From assembly GCA_019747815.1 (NCBI GenBank), contig JAIEQJ010000007.1:1-64000 (forward strand): 64,000 nucleotides of DNA. The letters are read 5' to 3'. The translations under genes and the position numbers were made by a program. Of the stretch, positions 16,166 through 25,598 are shown piece by piece; position 1 is the stretch's first letter, and the number at the start of each line of letters is the position of its first letter. The DNA is from Hyphomonadaceae bacterium (GTDB lineage: Bacteria; Pseudomonadota; Alphaproteobacteria; Rhizobiales; Hyphomicrobiaceae). The notes under the pieces were generated by a model, which saw only the letters and a program-made list of their open reading frames with translations, made no database searches and was not told the DNA's origin.

Positions 16166-17863
16166 TCAGTTCCCGAACAGGGCGGCGAGCGGATTGAAGG
16201 AGGGCGGCTCGGACTTTTGGGATGGACGCGATTTGGCGCGCCCGCCGGCCTTCGCCATTCTGCTTCCCGGCTCCGCCGACGGACCCGCGCTCGGCAGGAA
16301 GCGCACGGACTGGCCTTCAAGCGCCGACGCCACGCGGGCATCCAGACCGTAGACGTCGGCGAAGGTGGCCACCTTGCCGTCGTCGTCCACCACCACCGTG
16401 AAGTACGTGGTGTGCACCGGGATCGGCCTCGTCAGCCTGATCTCGCCGCCACGCCGCACATAGCCCTGCACCTCGCCGGCCGACCAGCCCTTGTCCTTGG
16501 CGAGCAGCACCTCTGCCAGATGCACCGGGTTCTGCACGCGCATGCAGCCATGGCTGAAGGCGCGCACGGCGCCGCCGAACAGATGCCGCTCCGGCGTATC
16601 GTGCATGTAGACATCGTGCCGGTTGGGGAAGCGGAACTTGACGATGCCGAGCACGTTGCGCGGGCCGGGCGGCTGCACGAAGTCGAAGCCGCGGATATCG
16701 ACGTTCGCCCAGTCGATCGAGTCGGGATCGACCGGCCGGCCGGCGCGGCTCACATGCAGGCCGTGGCTGGCCAGCACGGCGGAGGCCAGCGGCTTGCTGG
16801 AGAACCAGCCGCCGCCGGTATTGCGCAATTGCGGCCACAGCTCACTGGCCTTCATGCCCGGGGGCACGCCCCAGGAGGGATGAAAGATGATGAACTGCAT
16901 GTCGGCCGAGAACACCGGCGTCGGCGTGTTGCTCCTGCCGACGACGATCCTCTCGGACAGGACAACCCTGCCCTTGTCGACGACCCTGGTCATCTGCTCG
17001 GGCACGCTGTTCCAGACGTGGAAATCGCCAAGCTCGTCCGGCATCCAGCGCCACCGCTCCATGTTGGCAACGATCCGCCGAATGGTGTGTGCCGAGCCGC
17101 TATCGGCCGGCGCGGCCAAGGCGCTCATGAGAGCCTGCTGCAAACGAGAGAAGGGCTCATGCTTGGGATGCAACCCACGCAGATAGCTGCCGGCATCGTC
17201 GCTGACGGCGATGGCACGCAGCACCGAATGTGGATCATAGACGCGCGGCTTCTGATCGAACTTGCGGCTAACCGCCGACGGCTCCAGCCGGCCACCACGG
17301 GCATGCCGCGCGTACCTAAGCACGGCGAGGCTCAATTTGACCTCGGCGTCGGCGAGAGCCTCCGCGCCGTCTGCAGCCTCGGCCAAGACCGGCAGCTCGA
17401 AGGCTGATGCCCTTAGCCCCCAGGTATCGGCTCGCTTGATCTCGGCCAAAGCGTGCCTGGCGCGCGCCGTGAAGCCGTCCTGGCCTGCCCAGACAGGGCT
17501 CCTCCCGGCCGCATAGAAAGCCGCCACCGCCGCCTGATCCTCCCGGTCGCCCGGAGCACGGGGAGAGGGCATGGCCGCCAGCCGCTGGCGCGCGCCTGTC
17601 ACGATGGGGTCGACCTCGCCCATCGCCTCGGCATCCGGCGCTGCGGCGGCAGGCGCGCCGGGCGCAAGCAGCACCGGAGCATCGACCTGCTGCGGCGTGA
17701 GCGGATCGGGCCCTTCCTCCGAAGAGGGCCCGGCATCCAGGTCGAGTGCGCGTACCAATTTTCCCTTGGCATTCTGACTGTGCGCCGGCTGACCAAGACT
17801 GCCGCAGAGGGCAACCGCAAGACCGAGCGCAAGGAGAGCCTGCTTCACGTTTGTCGTGATCAT
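16166..17863 (-). CDS. L,D-transpeptidase of the YcbB type
   Basis: This 565-residue enzyme should form 3-3 peptidoglycan cross-links in the periplasm. It has a signal peptide (KQALLALGLAVALCG ... PAHSQ), a Pro/Ala-rich linker of about 90 residues, a helical region with AAFYAAGRSPVWAG as in YcbB-type proteins, and a C-terminal YkuD catalytic domain. The active site reads HDTPERHLF ... SHGCMRVQNP with Cys440 as nucleophile. A long C-terminal tail after the catalytic domain is rich in Ser, Lys and Pro. The gene is convergent with the di-heme gene. A stretch in the linker (17559-17569) shares 11 bases with one arm of the palindrome found in ileS. Confidence 0.92.
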   Translation of the reverse strand: MITTNVKQALLALGLAVALCGSLGQPAHSQNAKGKLVRALDLDAGPSSEEGPDPLTPQQVDAPVLLAPGAPAAAAPDAEAMGEVDPIVTGARQRLAAMPSPRAPGDREDQAAVAAFYAAGRSPVWAGQDGFTARARHALAEIKRADTWGLRASAFELPVLAEAADGAEALADAEVKLSLAVLRYARHARGGRLEPSAVSRKFDQKPRVYDPHSVLRAIAVSDDAGSYLRGLHPKHEPFSRLQQALMSALAAPADSGSAHTIRRIVANMERWRWMPDELGDFHVWNSVPEQMTRVVDKGRVVLSERIVVGRSNTPTPVFSADMQFIIFHPSWGVPPGMKASELWPQLRNTGGGWFSSKPLASAVLASHGLHVSRAGRPVDPDSIDWANVDIRGFDFVQPPGPRNVLGIVKFRFPNRHDVYMHDTPERHLFGGAVRAFSHGCMRVQNPVHLAEVLLAKDKGWSAGEVQGYVRRGGEIRLTRPIPVHTTYFTVVVDDDGKVATFADVYGLDARVASALEGQSVRFLPSAGPSAEPGSRMAKAGGRAKSRPSQKSEPPSFNPLAALFGN

Positions 17864-17996
17864 GGCCGTGCCTGAATCAGCGTCCCCGGCAACAGGATAT
17901 GGCCTTGCGGTTCTTGGGCCAACGCCACGGCGCGATATCTTGGGCCCTGTGGCAATTGTGGAACTGTCCTGCCCGCGCGGAGGCCGGCGAGGCCGC

Positions 17997-19313
17997 TCAA
18001 TGCAGCTTCACCACCGGCTCGGTGCGGCGCGTGATGACGCGGGCGACGGTGTCGAGCACCACCTTGGTGGGGCCGTGCAGGGCGAGCTGGTGCATCTTGT
18101 AGAGCGACTTGTACATCAATCCGGCCAGAAAGCCCTCGATGAACAGGTTGCCGCCGACGAGCTTGCCCATCAGGCTGCCGACCGTCGAATAGTGGCCGAG
18201 CGACACCAGCGAGCCCAAATCGCGGTAGTGCCAGTCGCGCAGCGGCATGCCAGCAATGCGCCGTGGCAGCTGCTTGGCCAGATGCGAGGCCTGCTGATGC
18301 GCCGCCTGCGCCCGCGGCGGCACGGTGCCTTCATGGCCCGGCCATGGACAGGCCGCGCAGTCACCAAAGGCAAAGATGGCATCGTCGCGCGTGGTCTGCA
18401 GCGTGGGCCGCACGACGAGCTGATTGAGGGGATTGGTCTCGAGCCCGGCGATATCCTTGAGCACGTCGCTCGCCTTGACGCCCGCGGCCCACACCACCAG
18501 CTCCGCAGGAATGGACGTGCCGTCGGCCAGCGTGACGCCGTTTCCCGTCACCTCCATGACGCGCGCCGAGGTGTGGACGCGCACCTTGAGACCTTTGAGC
18601 AGCTTCTGGGCGGCCTCCGAAAGCCGCTCCGGCAGGGCCGGTAGGATGCGCGGCGCTGCCTCGATCAGGTTGATCTTGATGTCCTTGTCGGGATCGATGC
18701 GATCAAAGCCGTAGGCCACGAGCTGGCGTGTCGTCTTGTGCAGCTCGGCCGCCAGCTCGGTGCCGGTCGCCCCGGCGCCGATGATCGCCACCTGCAGCTG
18801 TTCCGGCCGCAGCGGCTCCGTTTGGGTCTGGGCCCGGATGCAGGCGTTGACGAGGCGCGAATGGAAGCGCTCGGCCTCCTCCGCCGTCTCCAGCGCGATG
18901 GCATGCGATTTAACGCCGCGGGTGCTGAAGTCGTTGGTGAGGCTGCCGATGGCGATGACAAGGGTGTCGTAGCCGAACTCCTGCGCGGGCGTGACCTGCC
19001 GCCCCTCGTCGTCGATGTACGGCGCCACGCGTACGATGCGCCGCCCCCGATCGATGCCGATGAGGGCACCGAGGCGGAACGTGAAACCGTGCCAGTAGGC
19101 CTGGGCCAGATAGTCGATCTGATGCACGCCCAGATCCATGCTGCCGGCGGCGATCTCGTGCAGCAGCGGCTTCCACAGATGCGTGCGGCGCTTGTCAATC
19201 AGCGTGACATGCGCCTTTCCGCGCCGGCCCAGCTTGTTGCCGAGCCGCGTAGCCAGCTCCAGTCCGCCGGCGCCCCCGCCGACCACGACAATGCGATGCG
19301 GTTCCTCGCTCAC
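17997..19313 (-). CDS. ndh: Type II NADH:quinone dehydrogenase
   Basis: This 438-residue FAD protein moves electrons from NADH to quinone without pumping protons. The first dinucleotide motif is VVVGGGAGGLELATRLG at the N-terminus. HLWKPLLHEIAAGSMD follows, as in NDH-2 enzymes, and a second nucleotide site VAIIGAGATGTELAAEL lies near residue 170. The substrate and quinone end contains FAFGDCAACP and HQQASHLAKQLP. Its ATG lies 3 bases after the stop of the upstream solute-binding protein gene, so the two are probably co-transcribed. Membrane attachment would be through amphipathic C-terminal helices. Confidence 0.93.
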   Translation of the reverse strand: MSEEPHRIVVVGGGAGGLELATRLGNKLGRRGKAHVTLIDKRRTHLWKPLLHEIAAGSMDLGVHQIDYLAQAYWHGFTFRLGALIGIDRGRRIVRVAPYIDDEGRQVTPAQEFGYDTLVIAIGSLTNDFSTRGVKSHAIALETAEEAERFHSRLVNACIRAQTQTEPLRPEQLQVAIIGAGATGTELAAELHKTTRQLVAYGFDRIDPDKDIKINLIEAAPRILPALPERLSEAAQKLLKGLKVRVHTSARVMEVTGNGVTLADGTSIPAELVVWAAGVKASDVLKDIAGLETNPLNQLVVRPTLQTTRDDAIFAFGDCAACPWPGHEGTVPPRAQAAHQQASHLAKQLPRRIAGMPLRDWHYRDLGSLVSLGHYSTVGSLMGKLVGGNLFIEGFLAGLMYKSLYKMHQLALHGPTKVVLDTVARVITRRTEPVVKLH

Positions 19314-19316
19314 GTG

Positions 19317-20885
19317 CTACTGGTCCAGCCACACGTCGGCGAGGTCTTGATTGGCAAAGTGCGTCGGCGTGATCTTCCACCCCTTCATCTGCGGGACATG
19401 GGCAACGATGCGGCTGTACCAGATCACCGGCACGCTGTTGGCGCCGGCGATGATCATGCGCTGCATGTCCGCGGCAAGTGCCGCGCGCTGCGCCGGGTCG
19501 GTGGCGCTGTTGAACTGATCGTAGAGAGCATCGAGCTCGGGATTGGCGTTGCGCGTCATGTTGCGTGGCGAGCGTTCCCTGGAGAGGTATGGCAGCAGCA
19601 GCGGCTTGGGATCGTCGCTGTCGGCGCAGAACGCATCGATTGCCACCTGGTACTCGCCGTTGGCGATCGTGATCTTCTGCGGCGACACGTCGAGCTGCAG
19701 GTGGTCGACGGCAATGCCGATGCGGCGCCACTGGTCGATCAGGAACACACCCACCGGCGTGAACGGATGGGAGACGTTGCGGTTCACCAGCTTGAACTTG
19801 AGATTGGACGCGCCGGCCTCGGCGAGGAGGCGCTTGGCCTCCGTGCGTGATTTCTCGGCATCGCGCCCGAAGCCTGGCAGCGCGGCCAGCTCCTGCGGCT
19901 TGAGCGCCAGCGGCGAGCCCGGCAGCAGCGGACCACCCACCGGCTTGACGATGGTGGCCTTGGAGAGGCCCTCCGCGCCGCCCCATCGGTCGACGGCCAT
20001 CGACAGGGCGAGACGAATGCGATGGTCGTCGAAGGGCCTGGCCTCGGTGTTGAACAGCAGGTCGATCTTGCACACCCAGGGGGACTCCTGGATCACGATG
20101 CGGTCCTTCAGGCTGCTCACGAGCTGAACCCGCTCGCCGGGCGAGATGGAGCGGAACTCGGCCTGGATCTGCCCGCCCTGCAGCGCATTCACCACCGCGG
20201 AGGACTTGATGAACACGGCCCGGAAGCTATCGAGATAGGGCTTGCCCGTGTCCCAGTAGCCCGCAAAGCGCTTGCCGATCCAGTGCGCGCCCGGACGGTG
20301 CTCCACGAATACGAAGGGGCCGCTGCCCATCACGTTCTTGGCCGGGAAGTTGGCGTCCTGCGCCAGGCGGGCGGCGCTGTAGATGCAGTTGTAGGGCAGC
20401 GCGACGCTGTCGAGGAAGGAGGCATCGGGCGCTTTGAGCTTGAAGACGACGGTCGCGGAATCCGGGGTCTCGACGCCGGCGACGCCTTCAAACAGCGCCT
20501 GGCGAATCGAGATGATGCCGGCCGGCGGATGGCGAATGCGATCGAAGCTGGCCTGCACGTCCCGCGCGGTGAGCGGCGTGCCGTCATGGAAGACGACGTT
20601 GGCGCGAAGCTTGAACGTGTATGTCAGCCCATCCGCCGACACCGACCAGCTTGCGGCGAGATCGGGCTTGAGCTGGGGGTAGTTGTCCTGATCGACCTTG
20701 AGCAGCAGCGAGTAGTGCGGAGCCAACGTATGCAAGGCTGCATAGGTCGTCGTGGCGTGGCAATCATAGGTGGGCGCCTCCGCCGTCACGGCATAGGTGA
20801 GCGTGCCGCCGCTCTTGGGCGCTGCCGCCAGCCCGCCGGCCGGCACAAGAAGTGCAACCACCGCACCCGCCAAGAGCTTCCACAT
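19317..20885 (-). CDS. Family 5 ABC-transporter solute-binding protein (peptide/opine type)
   Basis: This 522-residue periplasmic protein has a signal peptide (MWKLLAGAVVALLVPAGGLA) and the SBP_bac_5 pattern. GGTLTYAVTAEAPTYDCH begins the mature chain, GLTYTFKLRANVVFHDGTPL and DVQASFDRI follow, and AIDAFCADSDDP is near the C-terminus. Such proteins bind peptides, opines or related solutes for an ABC importer. No permease or ATPase gene adjoins it. Instead the ndh gene follows immediately on the same strand. The start was chosen to place the hydrophobic leader at the N-terminus. The frame is open much further upstream but without coding character. Confidence 0.88.
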   Translation of the reverse strand: MWKLLAGAVVALLVPAGGLAAAPKSGGTLTYAVTAEAPTYDCHATTTYAALHTLAPHYSLLLKVDQDNYPQLKPDLAASWSVSADGLTYTFKLRANVVFHDGTPLTARDVQASFDRIRHPPAGIISIRQALFEGVAGVETPDSATVVFKLKAPDASFLDSVALPYNCIYSAARLAQDANFPAKNVMGSGPFVFVEHRPGAHWIGKRFAGYWDTGKPYLDSFRAVFIKSSAVVNALQGGQIQAEFRSISPGERVQLVSSLKDRIVIQESPWVCKIDLLFNTEARPFDDHRIRLALSMAVDRWGGAEGLSKATIVKPVGGPLLPGSPLALKPQELAALPGFGRDAEKSRTEAKRLLAEAGASNLKFKLVNRNVSHPFTPVGVFLIDQWRRIGIAVDHLQLDVSPQKITIANGEYQVAIDAFCADSDDPKPLLLPYLSRERSPRNMTRNANPELDALYDQFNSATDPAQRAALAADMQRMIIAGANSVPVIWYSRIVAHVPQMKGWKITPTHFANQDLADVWLDQ

Positions 20886-21063
20886 GTTGCGCAAGAGCGT
20901 CCTCCCGTCCGGCTCGATGCTCCCTCGCCCATAGAGGCCAGAGGCGTCAACGAGGGTCAAGGGTTTCGCAACGGGCGCGCACGGACAGATCGCCTCGCCT
21001 TTGTTTGGCGCCGCCGGCATGCAATCCTCCTGCCGGTGCTCAACCCGCACGAGGAGAACGCCG

Positions 21064-21351
21064 ATGTACGCCCGCGTGACGTCGTTCAAAGTGGACCCCT
21101 CCCGCCTCACCGAGCTGCCCGCCAAGATCAAGGAGATGCAGCCTGCCGCCAGGGCGCTGCCGGGCATTGTCGACATCTACGCGGCATGGCGTGCCGACGG
21201 GCAGGGCACCGTCACGGCCATCTATCGGAGCAAGGCGGACGCCGATTCGGCCGTTGCCAGGATCCAGGCCCTGTGGGGCACCCTTGCCGGCCTGCTGACC
21301 GCGGCGCCGCACACCGATGCCTATGACGAGGTCGAGCACATCGTCGGTTGA
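21064..21351 (+). CDS. Small ABM-like (dimeric alpha/beta-barrel) protein
   Basis: This 95-residue protein begins MYARVTSFKVDPSRLTELP, with GIVDIYAAWRADGQGTVTAIYRSKADADSA in the middle. The pattern of two short sheet-helix units fits the antibiotic-biosynthesis-monooxygenase/ferredoxin-like fold. Members include heme-degrading and quinone-handling enzymes but many have no known role. An AGGAG site precedes the ATG. It is a lone gene, divergent from the solute-binding protein gene and convergent with the large PAS-GGDEF-EAL gene. Confidence 0.7.
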   Translation: MYARVTSFKVDPSRLTELPAKIKEMQPAARALPGIVDIYAAWRADGQGTVTAIYRSKADADSAVARIQALWGTLAGLLTAAPHTDAYDEVEHIVG

Positions 21352-21419
21352 AGGCAGAGCCCCGCAGCCCGCTGTCCCATGCGGCCGGCGCACCCGAGGG
21401 CGACGCGCAGCGTCCCTGC

Positions 21420-24400
21420 CTAGGCAGCGCTCGCCGCGCCGCCGTTCTGGGCGTTCGCCTGGACAAGCAGATCGTCGAGCTCGCTCACGGGCCGCGGACG
21501 GCTGAACAGGTAGCCCTGCATCTCGGTGCAGCCCTCCGATCTGACCGTGTCCATCTGCTCGGTCGTCTCGACACCCTCGGCGGTGGTTTCCATGCCGAGC
21601 CCCTTGGCCAGCGCCGTCATGGCCCGCACGATGTTGAGCGACCCGACGCCGTCGGCGATGTCCTTGATGAAGGAGCGATCGATCTTGATGCGATCAAAGG
21701 GAAAGCTCTGCAGATAGGCCAGCGATGAATAGCCCGTGCCGAAGTCGTCCATGGCAATGCGCACGCCAAGCTCGCGCAGCCGATAGAGGGTGGCGAGCGT
21801 GGCATCGCTGTCCTCCAGCAGGGCGGATTCGGTGATCTCCAGCTCCAGCCGGTCGGCGGCGAGGCCGGAAGCCGCCAGTGCGTTCAACACGACCTGCACC
21901 AGGCCCGGGTTCTTGAACTGTACCGGCGACAGGTTGACCGAGATGCGGATGTGCTCCGGCCAGCGCGCCGCCGTGGCACAGGCCTGCCTGACCACCCATT
22001 CTCCCAGGGGCACGATGAAGCCGATCTCCTCGGCGAGCCCGATGAAGGCGCCGGGTGCGACCATGCCCCTTTCCGGATGGCGCCAGCGGACAAGCGCCTC
22101 GAAGCCGCTGATCTTGTTGGTCTCAAGATGAACGACGGGCTGATAGTAGAGCTCGAACTCGCCTGCAGCCAGCGCCTCGCGCAGGTCGTATTCCATGGCG
22201 CGGCGTTCGCGCATTTGTGCGTCCATGTCGGGCTCAAAGAAGCGGTACGTGCCCCGCCCGTCGTCCTTGGCGCGGTAGAGGGCCAGGTCTGCATTGCGCA
22301 TGAGCTGGTCGGAAGCCAGCCCATCCGCCGGGCCGATGGCAATACCCACGCTGGTGCCGATCAGCACCTGGCGGCCGTCGATCTCATAGGGCTGGCTCAC
22401 CGATTCAATCACGCGCTGGGCCAGCGCCGTGGCGTCGGCAGGTTGATTGATGGCCACCTGCAGGATCGCAAACTCGTCGCCGCCCATGCGTGCGATCGTG
22501 TCCGTCTCGCGCACGAGGGCACGCAGCCGGCAGGCGGCATCCTGCAGCAGCTTGTCGCCGGCGGGATGGCCCAGGGTATCGTTCACGTTCTTGAAGTGGT
22601 CGAGATCGAGGAGATGGACCGCCACCATGTCGCCGCGCTTGACGCGCGTGAGGGCCTGCTCGAGCTTGTCATTGAGCAGCACGCGATTGGCCAGCCCCGT
22701 GAGCGCGTCATGCAGCGCCATGTGCGCGATCTTCTCCTCCGACCGGCGGCGCTCGGTGATGTCCATGTAGGTGGTGACGAAGCCGCCATCGTCGAGCGGC
22801 ACGCCGCGCACGTCGAGCACGGTGCCGTCCGGGCGCTCGCGCACGAGAATATGCGCCTGGCGTTGCCGCACGAGGGCCATGCGCGTCGCAACCTGCTCCT
22901 GGGCATCGCCGGGCCCATACTCGCTGCGCAGCGCGTTGAAGCGGAAGATCTCCTCGATCGACGGCGACCCGCTGGCGAACAGCTCGTCCGGCAGATCCAG
23001 CAGCAGCCGCGCCCTCTCGTTGCAGAACACGACCCGGAAATCCCTGTCAAGGAAGGAAATCCCGCCCGGGAAGTTGTCGATGATGGTCTGCAGCCTCGAC
23101 GTGCGCTCGCTCAGCAGGCGATTGTTCTGTTCCAGCAGCGCGTTGAGCTTCTGGTGCTCGGTAATGTCCTCGTGCGTGACGACGTAGCCGCCATTTGCCA
23201 TTCTGCGGCGCTGGACATTGATGATGCGCCCGTCGGCGAGCTCGTGAATGTCCGATGTGCCCCGGTCGAATTCGCCGACGATATCGCTGACGTAGTGCTC
23301 GGTACTGCCGGCATTGTGGCAGCCGCTGGCTATTCGATACTCGAGCAGCTGGCGCAGTGTCGCGCCGGGCTTCACCTGCTCGTGGGTGAGACGGTACATC
23401 TCAGCATAGCGTTCGTTGCAGATCACCAGGCGTTGCTCGCTGTCGAACATGACGAGCCCTTGCGTCATGTTGTTCAAGGCCGCGTCGAGCTGCTCGTTCT
23501 GCTGCTCCAGGCGCTCCTTCAGGCGCTCGCGCTCGGTCACGTCCTCGTGCGTCGTCACCCAGCCGCCGCCCCGCATGGGCTGACGGCAGATGGCGATGTC
23601 GCGCCCGTCGCTCAGACGCTGGATCTTGATGGAGCCCTTGTCGAAGGCCGCCAACCGCTCCTGCAGGTACTCCTGCGGGTTGGCGCCGGCATACAGGCCC
23701 TTGGCAATCCTGCATTCGACGATCTGGCGCAGAGTGGTGCCGGGCTTCACCTGCTCGGGCGTCAGCCCGTAGATCTCGGCAAACCTGGCGTTTGCAATCA
23801 CCACGCGCTGCTGGGCATCGTACAGGCACAAACCCTGCGACATGTTCTTGAGGGCGGCGTCGACGCGCAGATTCCAGGACCGCAGCTCCTCCTCGCGCTG
23901 TCGCAGCAGCTCATTCTGCTTCTCGAGGCGGGCGCTCAGGTTCGCACGAACCGTGACGTCCTCATGCGTGCTCACCAAACCGCCATCGGGCAACGGTCGG
24001 CGGAGAACCGAGATGAAGCGTCCGTCGGCCAGGCGAACGACCTGCGATGCCTCGGTGCCAAATGCGGCAACGCCTTCGTCGGTCAATTTGCGCGCGTCGA
24101 GGTGATCGTAGACCCCCTGCGCCGCGCGGGCCTCGAAAATCTCCCGCAGGGTCGTGCCCGGCTTCACCTGCTCGGGCGTTAACCCGTAAATCTCTGCATA
24201 GCGGGTGTTGGCGAGGACGACGCGCTGCCCCGCATCGAACAAGCACAAGCCCTGCGACATGTTGCGCATCGCCGCATCCAAGCGCATGTTTTGCGCCTTC
24301 AGCTCCTCCTCGCGCTGCTGCAGCAGTGCATTCTGCTGCGCCAGTTGGGCTGCGAGGTTCTCATGCTCGGTGACGTCCTGGTGCGTGACAACCCAGCTGC

Positions 24401-25427
24401 CATCGGCCCGCGGCTGGACGGCTGCGGCAATCACCCGCCCGTCGGGAAGCTTGTTGACGAAATGGGAGGCCGTCTCACGGGCAAAGCGCGCACGCATGCC
24501 CTTCAACACCTCGTCCACGCTCTGGCCGGCATATTGACCATTGGCGACGCGGCGTTCCACCACCTCCCGCAGCAACGTTCCCGGCTTCACGTGCTCCGGC
24601 CGCAAGCCGAAGATCTCGGCGTAGCGGTCGTTGGCAATGACGATGCGCTCATCGTGATCATACATGGCCAGACCTTGAACCATGCTCTCCAGCGCGGCAT
24701 CGAGCCGGATATTCTGCGTCTCCAATGCCTCTTCACGCACCTTGAGCAGCCTGTTGGCGCCCTCAAGCTCGCGCAGCGAGCGATCGACGACCCTCAGAGG
24801 CAGAACGGCGAAGGCCAAGTATGCAGCGATGCTGAGCAGCAGCGAGCCGACCGCAATCATCGCGACCTCGGCCAAGAGCGGGCGCAGACTGGCCGAGACC
24901 CGGGCGTAGCCGACGGTCGCGCCCGACGCGAAGATGGGCGCGGTGCGGGCAAACGTCGGCCAGGCGAGATTGGCCCCCTTCTGCATCATGGGTTGGCCCT
25001 CCAGATTCAGGATGCGCTGGAAGATGGGCGTCGCGTTGGGGGTTCGGATCTCGCTGATGGCCGCGAGCTGATCGGTGTCGTAGCTCCAGGGCACCTCGGG
25101 GGCATAGATGTATTGCGCTGCGCGCGATGCCGTCAGCTCGGCCTTGTAGGTCAGCGCGTCGGCCTCCTTCAGATAGCCGATGATGCAATAGCCGATGGGC
25201 ACCGACAGGGCGGTGATCAGGGCAACGATGGCACCAAGAAGACTGACGAGATTGCGTGGAGACTTCGGACGCAATGTCTGCCCCAGTCGCGAAGTGAGCC
25301 GGCGGCCAGAACCGGCGGCACGGCGGACGTGATGGCGGCAACGGGCTTGGACAGATCCAAGGAGTGCGCGCGCCGATGCGGCAGGCGCCTTGGTTGCCCC
25401 AAGAGTTTTTCGTACAACGTCGAGCAT
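21420..25427 (-). CDS. Membrane-bound multi-PAS GGDEF-EAL cyclic-di-GMP protein
   Basis: This 1335-residue signalling protein has helix 1 near residues 62-85 and helix 2 near 186-210, enclosing a periplasmic segment of about 100 residues. Four closely similar PAS units start near residues 242, 383, 522 and 660, each with a pattern like MSQGLCLFD ... YAEIYGLTPEQVKPGTTLR and joined by coiled-coil linkers. A fifth, divergent PAS follows. The GGDEF domain has an intact GGDEF at residues 982-986. The EAL domain has EAL at 1110-1112 plus DDFGTGYSS and KIDRSFI. Both motifs look catalytically competent, so it could make or degrade cyclic di-GMP. The gene stands alone and is divergent from the agmatinase-like gene. 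Confidence 0.95.
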   Translation of the reverse strand: MLDVVRKTLGATKAPAASARALLGSVQARCRHHVRRAAGSGRRLTSRLGQTLRPKSPRNLVSLLGAIVALITALSVPIGYCIIGYLKEADALTYKAELTASRAAQYIYAPEVPWSYDTDQLAAISEIRTPNATPIFQRILNLEGQPMMQKGANLAWPTFARTAPIFASGATVGYARVSASLRPLLAEVAMIAVGSLLLSIAAYLAFAVLPLRVVDRSLRELEGANRLLKVREEALETQNIRLDAALESMVQGLAMYDHDERIVIANDRYAEIFGLRPEHVKPGTLLREVVERRVANGQYAGQSVDEVLKGMRARFARETASHFVNKLPDGRVIAAAVQPRADGSWVVTHQDVTEHENLAAQLAQQNALLQQREEELKAQNMRLDAAMRNMSQGLCLFDAGQRVVLANTRYAEIYGLTPEQVKPGTTLREIFEARAAQGVYDHLDARKLTDEGVAAFGTEASQVVRLADGRFISVLRRPLPDGGLVSTHEDVTVRANLSARLEKQNELLRQREEELRSWNLRVDAALKNMSQGLCLYDAQQRVVIANARFAEIYGLTPEQVKPGTTLRQIVECRIAKGLYAGANPQEYLQERLAAFDKGSIKIQRLSDGRDIAICRQPMRGGGWVTTHEDVTERERLKERLEQQNEQLDAALNNMTQGLVMFDSEQRLVICNERYAEMYRLTHEQVKPGATLRQLLEYRIASGCHNAGSTEHYVSDIVGEFDRGTSDIHELADGRIINVQRRRMANGGYVVTHEDITEHQKLNALLEQNNRLLSERTSRLQTIIDNFPGGISFLDRDFRVVFCNERARLLLDLPDELFASGSPSIEEIFRFNALRSEYGPGDAQEQVATRMALVRQRQAHILVRERPDGTVLDVRGVPLDDGGFVTTYMDITERRRSEEKIAHMALHDALTGLANRVLLNDKLEQALTRVKRGDMVAVHLLDLDHFKNVNDTLGHPAGDKLLQDAACRLRALVRETDTIARMGGDEFAILQVAINQPADATALAQRVIESVSQPYEIDGRQVLIGTSVGIAIGPADGLASDQLMRNADLALYRAKDDGRGTYRFFEPDMDAQMRERRAMEYDLREALAAGEFELYYQPVVHLETNKISGFEALVRWRHPERGMVAPGAFIGLAEEIGFIVPLGEWVVRQACATAARWPEHIRISVNLSPVQFKNPGLVQVVLNALAASGLAADRLELEITESALLEDSDATLATLYRLRELGVRIAMDDFGTGYSSLAYLQSFPFDRIKIDRSFIKDIADGVGSLNIVRAMTALAKGLGMETTAEGVETTEQMDTVRSEGCTEMQGYLFSRPRPVSELDDLLVQANAQNGGAASAA

Positions 25428-25598
25428 TTCCCTCCCCCTCGACAGATGGGAGAAAGAAATACGAGGCGCTTCCTAATACTTTCTTTGTTCGTCTGTATTC
25501 GCCTCAAATTGCAGATACTCGTGGATAATGATCCATGAAAATGTATTGCCGCGGAATGACCATTTACTGTTGCGTAACATTCGGCGAGGAGGCCGGCG

